Part shown: one piece after another, positions 41,353 through 49,442 of the stretch
Layout of the letters: each line of letters begins with the position of its first letter
Position numbering within the stretch: the first letter of the stretch is position 1
DNA from: CAZPNX01 sp964588285
Lineage (GTDB): Bacteria > Edwardsbacteria > AC1 > EtOH8
DNA: 64,000 nt
Direction of reading: 5' to 3'
NCBI GenBank assembly: GCA_964588285.1
Contig: CAZPNX010000002.1
Coordinates: 1 to 64,000 of the forward strand
The notes under the pieces: generated by a model
Databases searched by the model: none
The model's input: only the letters and a program-made list of their open reading frames with translations
What the model was told of the DNA's origin: nothing
Program-made: the position numbers and the translations under genes

Positions 41353-41437
41353 AGCACTATATGAGTTCAGCTTTTATGTCCCCAAGCAAAATGCTGATTG
41401 CGGATTGTTAGTCGTTATCTGTTGGCTGTTAGTTGAA

Positions 41438-42589
41438 TCAGCGCAGCAGCGCCCCCACTCCTTGGTACCTGTCCAGCTCGGATTTGCCGGAATAGAACTC
41501 CACCCTGGCCCCGCGCCGAATGGCCGCCTCCACCATCTCCTCCTTCATGTCGATGTCCCCCGACACCCCGGGCTCCTGGCAGTAGGGACACTTGGCCGCC
41601 AGTCCGCCGCTTCCCAGCTGCAGGCATTTCCGGCATTTCCATCCCTGGCCCCGGTAGTCCTCCGAGATCACCAACACCTCGGCCTGCCCGCTTTGCAGGG
41701 CGTTGAGAGCCGCCTCGGTGCCCAATGCCGCCCCCACTCCTTTTCCGGTTCCCAGAACCACCGCCTGTTTGGCCAGCTGGAGTGATTTCTCGTTCTCCGC
41801 CTGGCTGCAGAAGGCCGCGGCCTTGGCCAGTATTTTATCGCGCGGGGCGCGCATGTCCATCCGCCCCCCCACCAGAATCATAGGCTTCAGGGCCGCCGGC
41901 ATCGAACCCTGCAGTTCGGCCATCGCCCCGTTTTCGGCCATCAACACCACGGCATCCACCGTTCCCGGAGCAAAAAGCTTGGCCGCTTTGGCCAGCACCA
42001 GTCTGGCATGCTTGGCCACCTGTTCCTTTAAATGGCGTTGATAGCGCTCGTCGGAGTGTCCCAGCCTACCCTTCTTGGTCTCGTATCCCTTGCTGGACAC
42101 GGCCTCGACGTCGCTTAATATCTCCGTCTCCTCCTCTGCCTGCCCCAGGTTCACCCGGATCAACCGGGCCCGCTTCTCGTCGCTCAGGATGATGCCGTAG
42201 GGCGCATGGTCGTCGGCCATCCTCACCAAGGGGTAGATATAGGGCAGCCGGGAAACGATGGCCCGGTTCTCGAAAGGCAGGGCCGTCTGGATGGCGGAAA
42301 AAAACCTTTTGCTCTGGGAGATGAACAGGGCCAGACCCTTGGAGCGTCCGTCCAGCTCCTCCTTGAGATAGCGGTTGATCTCCTTGATGTCGGTCATCAG
42401 ATAGTTATGTAGGGGCGATCGCGGGGGAAAGTTTTTCTCCAGCTCTGAGAATTTCTTCTTGAGAAAAGTCTGGTAGTGTCTTTGCCCCTTGGGGTCGGTA
42501 CGCAGGTCCAGATAGAGGCTCAGAATCAGGCCGTCGTCCAGTTTGATCTTGGCCAGCTGCTTCAGAGTTTTCTGGATGTCGGTGTTCAT
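41438..42589 (-). CDS. Bacterial eRF1-like protein (baeRF family) with C-terminal zinc ribbon
   Basis: 383 residues. The layout matches archaeo-eukaryotic release factor 1 homologues found in bacteria: an N-terminal domain (LSLYLDLRTDPKG, FLKKKFSELEKNF, LALFISQSKRFF), a middle domain with GIILSDEKRARLIRVNLG and KKGRLGHSDERYQRHLKEQVAKHA, and a C-terminal L7Ae-like domain (GQAEVLVISED) carrying a zinc ribbon (Cys319, 322, 334, 337). The catalytic GGQ of true eRF1 aligns with LGH (176-178), so it is unlikely to release peptides in the same way. Proposed roles for this group are ribosome rescue or counter-conflict; none is proven. It lies between the pseudogene and fba. Confidence 0.8.
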   Translation of the reverse strand: MNTDIQKTLKQLAKIKLDDGLILSLYLDLRTDPKGQRHYQTFLKKKFSELEKNFPPRSPLHNYLMTDIKEINRYLKEELDGRSKGLALFISQSKRFFSAIQTALPFENRAIVSRLPYIYPLVRMADDHAPYGIILSDEKRARLIRVNLGQAEEETEILSDVEAVSSKGYETKKGRLGHSDERYQRHLKEQVAKHARLVLAKAAKLFAPGTVDAVVLMAENGAMAELQGSMPAALKPMILVGGRMDMRAPRDKILAKAAAFCSQAENEKSLQLAKQAVVLGTGKGVGAALGTEAALNALQSGQAEVLVISEDYRGQGWKCRKCLQLGSGGLAAKCPYCQEPGVSGDIDMKEEMVEAAIRRGARVEFYSGKSELDRYQGVGALLR

Positions 42590-42652
42590 GGCAGTCTCCT
42601 CTAAGCTTTATATTTTGTCGCCTATCTTTCCTTTGAAATTGGCAATCTTGGG

Positions 42653-43576
42653 TCAGGCCTTGCCGGCGCAGCCGAACAATTTAACCTTGCCCTTGACCAC
42701 CTGTTTAACCGCGTCTCGTCCCGGCCCCAAGTACTTGCGCGGGTCGAACTCCGAGGGCGATTCGGCGAATACCTTGCGGATGGCACCGGTCAGGGCGATG
42801 CGCAGGTCGGTGTCAACATTGATCTTGCAGACCGCCATCTTGGCCGCCCGGGCCAAAAACTCCTCGGGCACGCCCCGGGTTCCCGGCAGCTGTCCCCCGT
42901 ATTTATTGCAGATTTCCACCAACTGCGGCGGCACCGAGGAGGCGCCGTGGAGCACGATGGGAAATCCGGGCAACAGTTTCTGGATCCTCTCCAAGCGGTC
43001 GAAGTCCAATGTCGGCTCGCACTTGAACTTGTAGGCCCCGTGCGAGGTGCCGATGGAGATGGCCAAGGAGTCGCAGCCGGTGAGATCCACAAAGCGCTTG
43101 GCCTCGTCCGGATCGGTGTACACCGCCTCCCGGGCCCCGGGCTCGTCCGAGGTCGAGGTCAATTTTCCCAACTCTGCCTCAACCGGAACGCCATGGGCGT
43201 GGGCATACTCCACCACCTTTTTGGTGATCTCCACATTCTTCTCGAACGGCTCATGCGAAGCGTCTATCATCACCGAGGTAAAGCCATCGTCCACGCAGGC
43301 CTTGCAGAGTTCAAACGAATCGCCGTGGTCTAAGTGAAGGGCGATGGGCAGGTCGGGATAGGTCTCCACCGCAGCCTTTACCAGATGGGTGAGGTATTCC
43401 CTCCGGGCGTATTTGCGGGCGCCAGAGGACACCTGGAGGATGAGAGGCGCCCTCTCCTCGTGCCCGGCGTCGACGATGGCCTGCAAGAGCTCCATGTTGT
43501 TGACGTTGAAGGCCCCGATGGCATAGCCGCCCTCATAAGCCTTTCTGAACATCTCACGGGTTCCGACCAGTGACAT
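42653..43576 (-). CDS. fba: Fructose-bisphosphate aldolase, class II
   Basis: 307 residues. Zinc-dependent aldolase: FNVNNMELLQAIVDAG, zinc-binding and catalytic HLDHGDS (His81-Asp83-His84), SVMIDASHEPFEKNVEITK, VEAELGKL, LAISIGTSHGAYKF and VLHGASSVP are all intact. It sits directly downstream of the PPi-PFK gene, whose product is its substrate; the intergenic 130 bases show nothing distinctive. GGAG lies at a good distance before the ATG. Confidence 0.97.
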   Translation of the reverse strand: MSLVGTREMFRKAYEGGYAIGAFNVNNMELLQAIVDAGHEERAPLILQVSSGARKYARREYLTHLVKAAVETYPDLPIALHLDHGDSFELCKACVDDGFTSVMIDASHEPFEKNVEITKKVVEYAHAHGVPVEAELGKLTSTSDEPGAREAVYTDPDEAKRFVDLTGCDSLAISIGTSHGAYKFKCEPTLDFDRLERIQKLLPGFPIVLHGASSVPPQLVEICNKYGGQLPGTRGVPEEFLARAAKMAVCKINVDTDLRIALTGAIRKVFAESPSEFDPRKYLGPGRDAVKQVVKGKVKLFGCAGKA

Positions 43577-43706
43577 GATTGATCTCCTTAATCAAACATT
43601 GGGACACGGCACTCCGTGTCTTTACAGTTTTTTCTTTTTTTGACCGCTGTCTTCATCCCTTTACCTCACGATGAATGAGCGAAAGGGTTAGGTCCATGTA
43701 GGTGAT

Positions 43707-45788
43707 TTAAGAATGTTCCTGCCCCTCCATCCGCTGGATGCACAGCTTGCACAGGTGCTCCTCCACCGGTCCGTGCTCGGCGATGAAGTCCAGGAAGCCC
43801 TGTTTATCGAGCATCAGCAGCTGGCATTCGGTCCTGGCCGTCACCGTGGCGGTGCGTGGGGAATCGGTCAGCAGGGCAATCTCGCCGAAGGCGTCGCCTT
43901 TTTTTAGGACGGCGATCACCGTCCGGTCGTCCGGCCCCAGCACCTCCAGCTCGCCTTCGATCACCACATAGAAGGCCCGGCCCTCCTCGCCGCGGCGGAT
44001 GACCACCCAGCCCATGTCCACCGACATATGTTGGGCGGCCTCGACGAACTTGGCCAGCTCTTCCGAGGTGAGGCTGTCCAGAAATGACGGATCCTTTAAC
44101 AGATTGGTCCCGGCCAGGACCCGGGCCAGGCTTTGTCCGTACTCCAGCTCCAGCACCTTGGTGCGGCGGTCGCAGATCTCGGCCGGTCCGTAATATTGGA
44201 TGGGGCCGGGGTAGAGGTACTCGTTGTTCAAGGCCCAGCGCTCCCGGTTTTTGGCGAACTCCTGGAAGGGCCGGCCGTCCAAATCCACCAGGGCCTTGCG
44301 GATTACGGGAACCTCCTTTCCCTTCCTCCTCTCCATGGCCATCATCGAGGCCAGGGGCACCCCGCCCGGGGCCCACTGGTCGGCCGGCCGGGCCAGGTTG
44401 CGCACCACCGCCATGTAGCCGGTGCGGCCCGAGGCCAGAAGGGCGGCGGCGGTGTAGCCCAGGCTGTAGGCGTAATCGGCGTCGAAGTTGGAGGGCGCGG
44501 CGCACCGGCCCTCGTAGCCGAAAAAATGATACTGGGCCGAAAATTTCCCCTGGTACATCCCCTTTTTGGCTAGGTCCCGCAGCCGGTCGCCGACCATGTC
44601 GCCCAAAAGCTTTTCGGTTTCGATCTTGGAGACCTGGACGTTGCCGTGGGGATCGCGGTCCTCCAACAGCTGGCCGCGGATGCCCGCCGGCATGAAGGCA
44701 TATGTCTGGGCCGATTCCGGGGAAAGCTTTCGCGCCAAGAACTGCTGTCTGTCCTCGTCCGATGGCAGGCTCTCGAAATTCTCCTTGTCCTGGGCCAGGA
44801 TATCGTTAAGCTCGGCGATCAGTTTCCTGACCTCGGGGATGAACTCCACCAGGCCCTCGGGAATGACGGCCACCCCGTAGTTCATGCCCTGCTCCGAACG
44901 GTTGCGGATGACGCCGGCCATGTAGTCGCAAAGCTCGGACAAACGGATGTTCCTGGAAGCCACCTCCTCGGAGACCAAGGCGATGTTGGGACGGCACTGC
45001 AGGGCGCACTCCAGGGCGATGTGCGAGGCCGAGCGCCCCATCACCCGGACGAAGTGCCAGTATTTACGGGCCGAGTCGGCATCGCGCTCGATGTTGCCCA
45101 GAAGTTCGGAATAGACCTTGGTGGCGGTGTCGAAGCCGAAGGAGCACTCCACTCGGTCGCCCTTAAGATCTCCGTCGATGGTTTTGGGCACCCCCACCAC
45201 CCGGATGTTGATCCCGTTTTGCAGAAAATACTCGGCCAGGGCGCAGGCGTTGGTGTTGGAGTCGTCTCCGCCGATGATTGCCAGGGAGTCGATGCCCAGG
45301 GCCCGGCATGTCTCCGCCGTCTTCCGGAACTGCTCCTGGGTTTCCAGCTTGGTGCGCCCCGACTGTATCATGTCGAAGCCGCCGGTGTTGCGGTAACGGT
45401 CTATCGTTTCCCTGTCGAGCAGCCGGTGCCGGTTCTCCAGAAGGCCGCTTGGCCCTCCTAAGAATCCGTAGAGCTTGGAGGCTGGATCGGCGGCCTGCAG
45501 GGCATCGAACAACCCGGCGATGACGTTGTGGCCGCCGGGCGCCTGCCCCCCGGAGAGGACCACCCCGGCCGTCATGGCCGTAAGCTTGCGGCCGGGCTCA
45601 GCCCCAAAGCTTAAAAGCGGCAGGGCCCCGGCCTTGGGGAAACAACTTAACACCGCCGCGGCGTCGCCCTCGGACTCTGGCACCAGGCCCTCCAGGGCCC
45701 GCACCGCCATGCCGTGATCGGCAAAAAGCGGCGGCAGCTTGGGCCGATAGCCGGCCCTATTTTTTTGTAGAACAGAGACCTCTCCCAT
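43707..45788 (-). CDS. Pyrophosphate-dependent 6-phosphofructokinase fused to a cyclic-nucleotide-binding domain
   Basis: 693 residues. Residues about 1-560 are a long-form PPi-PFK: SGGQAPGGHNVI, GGDDSNTNA (173-181; the second Asp is the PPi-type residue where ATP enzymes have Gly), PKTIDGDLKGDR, GFDTATKVYSELLGNI and MGRSASHIALECA. Residues about 570-685 form a cNMP-binding domain: DMGWVVIRRGEEGRAFYVVIEGELEV, then the phosphate-binding cassette GDAFGEIALLTDSPRTATV, with Glu636 (ribose) and Arg645 (phosphate) as in proteins that bind cAMP. It makes fructose 1,6-bisphosphate reversibly from PPi, probably under cNMP control. fba follows downstream. Confidence 0.93.
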   Translation of the reverse strand: MGEVSVLQKNRAGYRPKLPPLFADHGMAVRALEGLVPESEGDAAAVLSCFPKAGALPLLSFGAEPGRKLTAMTAGVVLSGGQAPGGHNVIAGLFDALQAADPASKLYGFLGGPSGLLENRHRLLDRETIDRYRNTGGFDMIQSGRTKLETQEQFRKTAETCRALGIDSLAIIGGDDSNTNACALAEYFLQNGINIRVVGVPKTIDGDLKGDRVECSFGFDTATKVYSELLGNIERDADSARKYWHFVRVMGRSASHIALECALQCRPNIALVSEEVASRNIRLSELCDYMAGVIRNRSEQGMNYGVAVIPEGLVEFIPEVRKLIAELNDILAQDKENFESLPSDEDRQQFLARKLSPESAQTYAFMPAGIRGQLLEDRDPHGNVQVSKIETEKLLGDMVGDRLRDLAKKGMYQGKFSAQYHFFGYEGRCAAPSNFDADYAYSLGYTAAALLASGRTGYMAVVRNLARPADQWAPGGVPLASMMAMERRKGKEVPVIRKALVDLDGRPFQEFAKNRERWALNNEYLYPGPIQYYGPAEICDRRTKVLELEYGQSLARVLAGTNLLKDPSFLDSLTSEELAKFVEAAQHMSVDMGWVVIRRGEEGRAFYVVIEGELEVLGPDDRTVIAVLKKGDAFGEIALLTDSPRTATVTARTECQLLMLDKQGFLDFIAEHGPVEEHLCKLCIQRMEGQEHS

Positions 45789-45919
45789 TCATTCATCCCT
45801 CACTGCATTTTGCGGATTTTAAGCCAGAACGCAACCGGACGGTCGTTTTTAAAGTTTATCGCTTCATTTTAGATTTCAAGTGTCTGATGAACGCAGCAAC
45901 TCGGCCGCCGCAATCAGAT

Positions 45920-46696
45920 TCAATCCAGAGGCGCGGCGGCCGCCGTCAGGGCCAGCACCTGGGAGGCCCCGGCCTCCAGCAGGGCCCGGCCGCAGGAGCC
46001 GATGGTGGCCCCGGTGGTCAGGACGTCGTCTATCAGCAAAACTGTTTTACCCGATACCCGAAACGGCTGCTCCACTCGGAAGATGCCGCGGACATTATCC
46101 AGGCGTTGCTGTTTGTTTAATTTGGTCTGGGTGGGATTGTGCCGGCAGCGCCACACCGCCTTCCGGTCGGCGGGAATTCCCAGCTTTGGGGAGAGCTCGT
46201 CAGCCAGCAATTGGGCTTGGTTGTATCCCCGTTCCCTGAGCTTGGCCGGATGCAAGGGGACGGCCGCAATCAAATCGGCCCGGCGGTGGCCGCTTTCCGG
46301 CTCCAAGCAATCGGCCATCAGCCCAGCCAAGCGGCGGGCGATGCTGCGGCGCTCCGAGTATTTCAGCAAGTGGATGGCCTCGGCCACCGGGCCGGCGAAC
46401 GGCCCCGGGGTCCTGATGTCAGCGCAGGGCCAGTCCTCAATGCGGCAGCCGGAACACAGCCTGGGGAAAGCACCGGCCGGAAGCTCGGCCCCGCAGCGCT
46501 GGCAGGCGCCTTTACTCCAGAGGGTCGCCCGGCCCCAGCATTCCCGGCACATCGGCTCTCGCTGCCCCTCCGGCATCCGCCGGCGACAGCCGCTGCAATA
46601 GGGAGGGAAGACGAAATCGGCCAGACAGCCGGCCAGTTCTACCAGAAGCTTCAGCGGCCGGGCACCAATCCACCACTGGGCGCTAATGAACACCAA
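45920..46696 (-). CDS. comF: ComF family phosphoribosyltransferase-like protein
   Basis: About 258 residues. An N-terminal zinc-finger region (CSGCRRRM, CRECW, CQRCGAEL, CSGC) precedes a type I PRTase-like domain with KYSERRSIARRLAGLM, ERGYNQAQLLADEL, RCRHNPTQTKLNKQQRLDNVRGIF and the PRPP loop VLLIDDVLTTGATI. ComF proteins act in DNA uptake and recombination in competent bacteria, but are widespread without competence. The N-terminus is uncertain: the only upstream starts are TTG at 46696 and GTG at 46693, and they lie in repeat-derived sequence. Confidence 0.9.
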   Translation of the reverse strand: MVFISAQWWIGARPLKLLVELAGCLADFVFPPYCSGCRRRMPEGQREPMCRECWGRATLWSKGACQRCGAELPAGAFPRLCSGCRIEDWPCADIRTPGPFAGPVAEAIHLLKYSERRSIARRLAGLMADCLEPESGHRRADLIAAVPLHPAKLRERGYNQAQLLADELSPKLGIPADRKAVWRCRHNPTQTKLNKQQRLDNVRGIFRVEQPFRVSGKTVLLIDDVLTTGATIGSCGRALLEAGASQVLALTAAAAPLD

Positions 46697-46735
46697 TCAC
46701 TTCGTGTTTATTATTAGTGTGGATTAGTGGATCGA
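46681..46735. repeat. Dispersed 'ATTAGTGTGGATTAGTGG' repeat at the comF 5' end
   Basis: Blocks ttagtgtggattagtgg (46714-46730) and cactgggcgctaatgaac (46674-46691) resemble the common 'CACGAATTAGCACTAAT' type of interspersed sequence. It runs into the comF reading frame, so the first residues of ComF (VFISAQWW) may be repeat-encoded. Confidence 0.35.
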
Positions 46736-46738
46736 GGA

Positions 46739-48040
46739 TTAGAACTTGAACTTGACGGCTAGTCGCGGGGAGAACTTCTCCACTGGCTTGTAAACTGGCT
46801 CCGGCAGCGGGTTGTTGTCCTGGTCGTAATTGCGGAGCTCGTAGCTGCGCAGATAGGTTAGGTAGAGCATGACGTGCGAATAGACCTCGTATCCCCCCTC
46901 GACGGTGACCAGGAAATTCTCGTCCTGCTTGCCCATGTCCCCGAACTCGCCGATGCCCTTATGATCGTAGGCCGCGACCAGCTCCACCTTGGGGATCAGG
47001 TCGGGCAGCTTGGCGCCCAGATGAAGGATGCCGCTCTTGGGCACCTGGTAGGTGTACTGGTAGGAGCCCAAAATGTCGAGTTTTCCGATGAGGGTGGCCG
47101 CCAGCTCCCCGTAGGTGCCGTTGTTGGCGGTGCTGTCCAAACCCACCAGGTAGGACTTGCGGAGGGGAAACGGTCCCGGCTGGAAGCGCTCCACCTCATA
47201 GAAACGGTCGAAATATTGGGCCACAAAGCGCTTGCCCAGGAAGCGCTGTTCCAGCTTGGCCGAGATAGTGAACAGGTTGCCCGGAAACCGGATGTCGGTG
47301 CCGATGCCCACCACGTTCCCATGGCCCAGCTTATCGATCTTGCCGAAGTCATAGTACAGCCCGGTGTAGAGCAGGCTGGTGTTGATCAGCGGCAGACCCA
47401 GGTCGAAGCCGAAGACGGTGACTCCGTCGTCGGTATCCCGACCCTGGTCCGGGTCGACATCGCCGACCACCGTGGTTCCCATTTCAAAACCCTTGATGAT
47501 CGGAATCCCGGTCCCCCTTAGCGGCCTGACATAACCGCGGCCGCCGTAGATCTCGGCCCGGCCGAAGTTGGAGACCACCGTCTCCAGCCCCAACAGGCCG
47601 AAGTCCGTATCCAGCTCCATGCCCAGCTTGCGGTCGGCATCGTTGGCCGCCTGATTGGCATAGCGGTACATTATAAACCCGTGCCCCAAGGTGGCTGCAT
47701 CCAAAGCCCCCACCCGGATGTAGAACCGGTCGCGCTTCTGGCCCCAGCGCAGGTAGCGGATGACCCGCACCCAGCGGCTGCTTGGGTTCCAGTCCTCCTT
47801 GCGGATCCCGTCCTGGTTGAACAGGATATCTCCGTCCAGGCCGATGCCCAACTTGTAGACGGCGATCTCGGGAACCAGCTGCACCCGATAGTAGAGCTTG
47901 CCGTCGACGGTGGTGATCCCCAGGCCGCCCATCATCTGGGCCCCGAAGGCCTGGACCACCGAGGCCGAATCCTGGGACAGGGCGGTTCCCGAGAATAGAA
48001 CCGCGGCCGCCAACGCGGCCATGATGACCATCCTTTTCAT
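46739..48040 (-). CDS. Outer-membrane porin-like beta-barrel protein
   Basis: 433 residues. Signal peptide MKRMVIMAALAAAVLFSGTALS, then long runs of amphipathic beta strands (KLYYRVQLVPEIAVYKLGIGLDGDILFN, RFYIRVGALDAATLGHGFIMYRY, SLLYTGLYYDFGKI, FSPRLAVKFKF) with a C-terminal Phe. I do not recognise a specific transporter family. A perfect sigma-70 promoter (48071-48099) and AGGAGG four bases before the ATG predict very high expression, as for a major outer-membrane protein. It is transcribed alone. Confidence 0.8.
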   Translation of the reverse strand: MKRMVIMAALAAAVLFSGTALSQDSASVVQAFGAQMMGGLGITTVDGKLYYRVQLVPEIAVYKLGIGLDGDILFNQDGIRKEDWNPSSRWVRVIRYLRWGQKRDRFYIRVGALDAATLGHGFIMYRYANQAANDADRKLGMELDTDFGLLGLETVVSNFGRAEIYGGRGYVRPLRGTGIPIIKGFEMGTTVVGDVDPDQGRDTDDGVTVFGFDLGLPLINTSLLYTGLYYDFGKIDKLGHGNVVGIGTDIRFPGNLFTISAKLEQRFLGKRFVAQYFDRFYEVERFQPGPFPLRKSYLVGLDSTANNGTYGELAATLIGKLDILGSYQYTYQVPKSGILHLGAKLPDLIPKVELVAAYDHKGIGEFGDMGKQDENFLVTVEGGYEVYSHVMLYLTYLRSYELRNYDQDNNPLPEPVYKPVEKFSPRLAVKFKF

Positions 48041-48070
48041 AAGTCCTCCTGTGGCTAATATGTTATGGTT

Positions 48071-48099
48071 ATTATACTATCAGCGCCGGAGGCTGTCAA
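48071..48099 (-). promoter_or_regulatory. Perfect-consensus sigma-70 promoter for the porin-like gene
   Basis: Minus strand: TTGACA (48094-48099), 17-base spacer, TATAAT (48071-48076). Both hexamers and the spacing are ideal. The -35 box lies next to the T tract of the upstream gene's terminator. Confidence 0.9.
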
Positions 48100-48100
48100 T

Positions 48101-48127
48101 CAAAAAAACCAGGCAATGCCTGGTTTT
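48101..48127 (-). terminator. Intrinsic terminator after the gene at 48129-48404
   Basis: On the minus strand, AACCAGGC/GCCTGGTT with a short loop is followed by a run of seven T's, ending just before the -35 box of the next promoter. Confidence 0.85.
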
Positions 48128-48128
48128 G

Positions 48129-48404
48129 TTATTTCTTGTCGGCCGGTTCCGCCCTGGCAATCAGTTGCGAAATGACCCCGGTGACGAAACGGGCCTTCCA
48201 ATCCTCGGTGAAACGGCCCAGCTCTTCCCTCATGCATTCCAGAAAAGCCGGGGCGTTTTGCGGATCGAGCTGTTCCAGCGGGATGGCGCAGCGCTCGACG
48301 ACCTTCTGGAGGCAGTCCTCTGGTGCGTCCGGTACGTAGCGCCGGAAGATGTCCAGCACAATGGCCGGAATCCTGTCCCTGATGTCGCCATCCGACAGGA
48401 TCAT
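48129..48404 (-). CDS. Small helical protein of unknown function
   Basis: 91 residues from the ATG at 48404, which overlaps the V4R gene's stop (TAATG). The sequence (ILSDGDIRDRIPAIVLDIFRRYVPDAPEDCLQKVVERC, FLECMREELGRFTEDWKARFVTGVISQLIA) looks all helical and soluble. I know no family for it. Because it is coupled to the V4R sensor gene it may be that protein's partner. The longer frame back to 48575 overlaps the V4R gene and is not credible. Confidence 0.65.
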   Translation of the reverse strand: MILSDGDIRDRIPAIVLDIFRRYVPDAPEDCLQKVVERCAIPLEQLDPQNAPAFLECMREELGRFTEDWKARFVTGVISQLIARAEPADKK

Positions 48405-49045
48405 TATTTCCCCGCCAGATACTGCCGAACCCTTTCCTCCAGGCGCCGGGTGGGCGCCATTACGAAGCGGCACTGCCGGTCGCCTTTGGCGATGCAATTT
48501 ACCTCCCTGGCGTCCAGCTCCAGGCCGAAGCTGTGGGAACACCAGCCGGCCGAATAGCCGGCCGAGAACAGGCACACCGGCTGGTCGCTCTTTCTCAAGC
48601 CTGTAGTGTAGTTGGCCGATTCGAAGGTGTTGGGGTGGTCGTAGATCAGCAGGTATTCGTCGTCCGGGGACGGCCGGCTTTGTGGCAGGATGTCCACGAA
48701 GGCCCAGCCGGTGTGGGAGAAATGTACCGGTCCGGCCGACAGTTTGTGGATGGGGTCGGCAAGGCTCATCTTCTCCGAGAACCTCCGGGCGTCCCCCCGG
48801 CCGATGGTCTTGGCCAGGTCGTAGAGGAAGGCCTCGGCCACGGCCGCCCCGAAGTCGGCCGTCATCTTTTCACGCAGGGTTAAAAAGATAGACTCGCCGC
48901 GGACCAGAATGTAGCGGTCGCCGCCGATCTCGATGATGCCGCGGGACGGATCGCGCACCATACCGGCGAAGAACTGCCCCACCCTATGCTCGGCCTCGGC
49001 GAAAACGGCCTCGAACTGTTGGGGAACCCTGACGGTGGTTGTCAT
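48404..49045 (-). CDS. V4R domain protein (XylR_N-like ligand sensor)
   Basis: 213 residues. The C-terminal half is a V4R/4-vinyl-reductase-type domain: GYSAGWCSHSFGLELDAREVNCIAKGDRQCRFVMAP matches 'GyasGwl..l.g..v...E..C.a.Gd..C.fvi'. Residues 50-130 (FLTLREKMTADFGAAVAEAFLYDLAKTIGRGDARRF...) match the helical start of such domains. In XylR/DmpR the domain binds small aromatic ligands and zinc through Cys; the two Cys of the motif are present. There is no attached DNA-binding or ATPase domain. The ATG is at 49045; the downstream small gene overlaps by one base. Confidence 0.8.
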   Translation of the reverse strand: MTTTVRVPQQFEAVFAEAEHRVGQFFAGMVRDPSRGIIEIGGDRYILVRGESIFLTLREKMTADFGAAVAEAFLYDLAKTIGRGDARRFSEKMSLADPIHKLSAGPVHFSHTGWAFVDILPQSRPSPDDEYLLIYDHPNTFESANYTTGLRKSDQPVCLFSAGYSAGWCSHSFGLELDAREVNCIAKGDRQCRFVMAPTRRLEERVRQYLAGK

Positions 49046-49226
49046 GGCAGCGCCTCAGCAAAGGATTTGGGAAGAATTGTTTTTGGCCATAAGTTATCAG
49101 GTGCCCCCGGGGCTTGGAGGCCCTGGGAGCACCTACTGGGTAAGAATATTTTTTCCCTCATTGCCGGTTATGTTTGATTCCGGCTGACACCAGAAACAAA
49201 TATTCTAAGATATCTCGATGTATTCA

Positions 49227-49302
49227 TGGTGCCACGGGACAGAGTCGAACTGCCGACGCAGGGATTTTCAGTCCCTCGCTCTACCACCTGAGCTACCGTG
49301 GC
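49227..49302 (-). tRNA. tRNA-Phe (GAA)
   Basis: On the minus strand the cloverleaf is complete: acceptor GCCACGG/CCGTGGC, D arm with AGCTCAGGTGGTAGAGC, anticodon arm AGGGA-CTGAAAA-TCCCT with anticodon GAA, T loop TTCGACT, discriminator A and encoded CCA. Length 76. Confidence 0.96.
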
Positions 49303-49314
49303 ACATAACTTTTA

Positions 49315-49400
49315 GAACTGCCGACGCCCCCGATATCATCGGGACGCTCTACCAACCCTGTCCGCCGCAGTGTCAACAAAGGCGGGTGAGTTACCGTGGG
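49315..49400 (-). pseudogene. tRNA relic upstream of tRNA-Phe
   Basis: The minus strand keeps CCACGGTAACTCA (5' acceptor and D stem), TGGTAGAGCG, an anticodon arm TCCCG-ATGATAT-CGGGG that would read GAT (Ile), and GCGTCGGCAGTTC, then breaks off in the T loop. About 31 extra bases sit in the D loop, and there is no 3' acceptor strand. The shared blocks match the tRNA-Phe next to it. It cannot fold as a full tRNA, so I call it a relic. Confidence 0.65.
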
Positions 49401-49412
49401 TGGTATGAACCG

Positions 49413-49442
49413 ATTATATCAAATACCCCCGAGCCCTGTCAA
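49413..49442 (-). promoter_or_regulatory. Perfect-hexamer sigma-70 promoter for the tRNA-Phe locus
   Basis: TTGACA (49437-49442), 18-base spacer, TATAAT (49413-49418) on the minus strand. The -35 box overlaps the clpP stop codon. Transcription would begin near 49406, just before the tRNA relic. Confidence 0.85.

Noticed and set aside
48405..48575. N-terminal extension of the small gene at 48129-48404
   Set aside because: It lies inside the V4R gene in another frame; the TAATG overlap gives a natural start at 48404.
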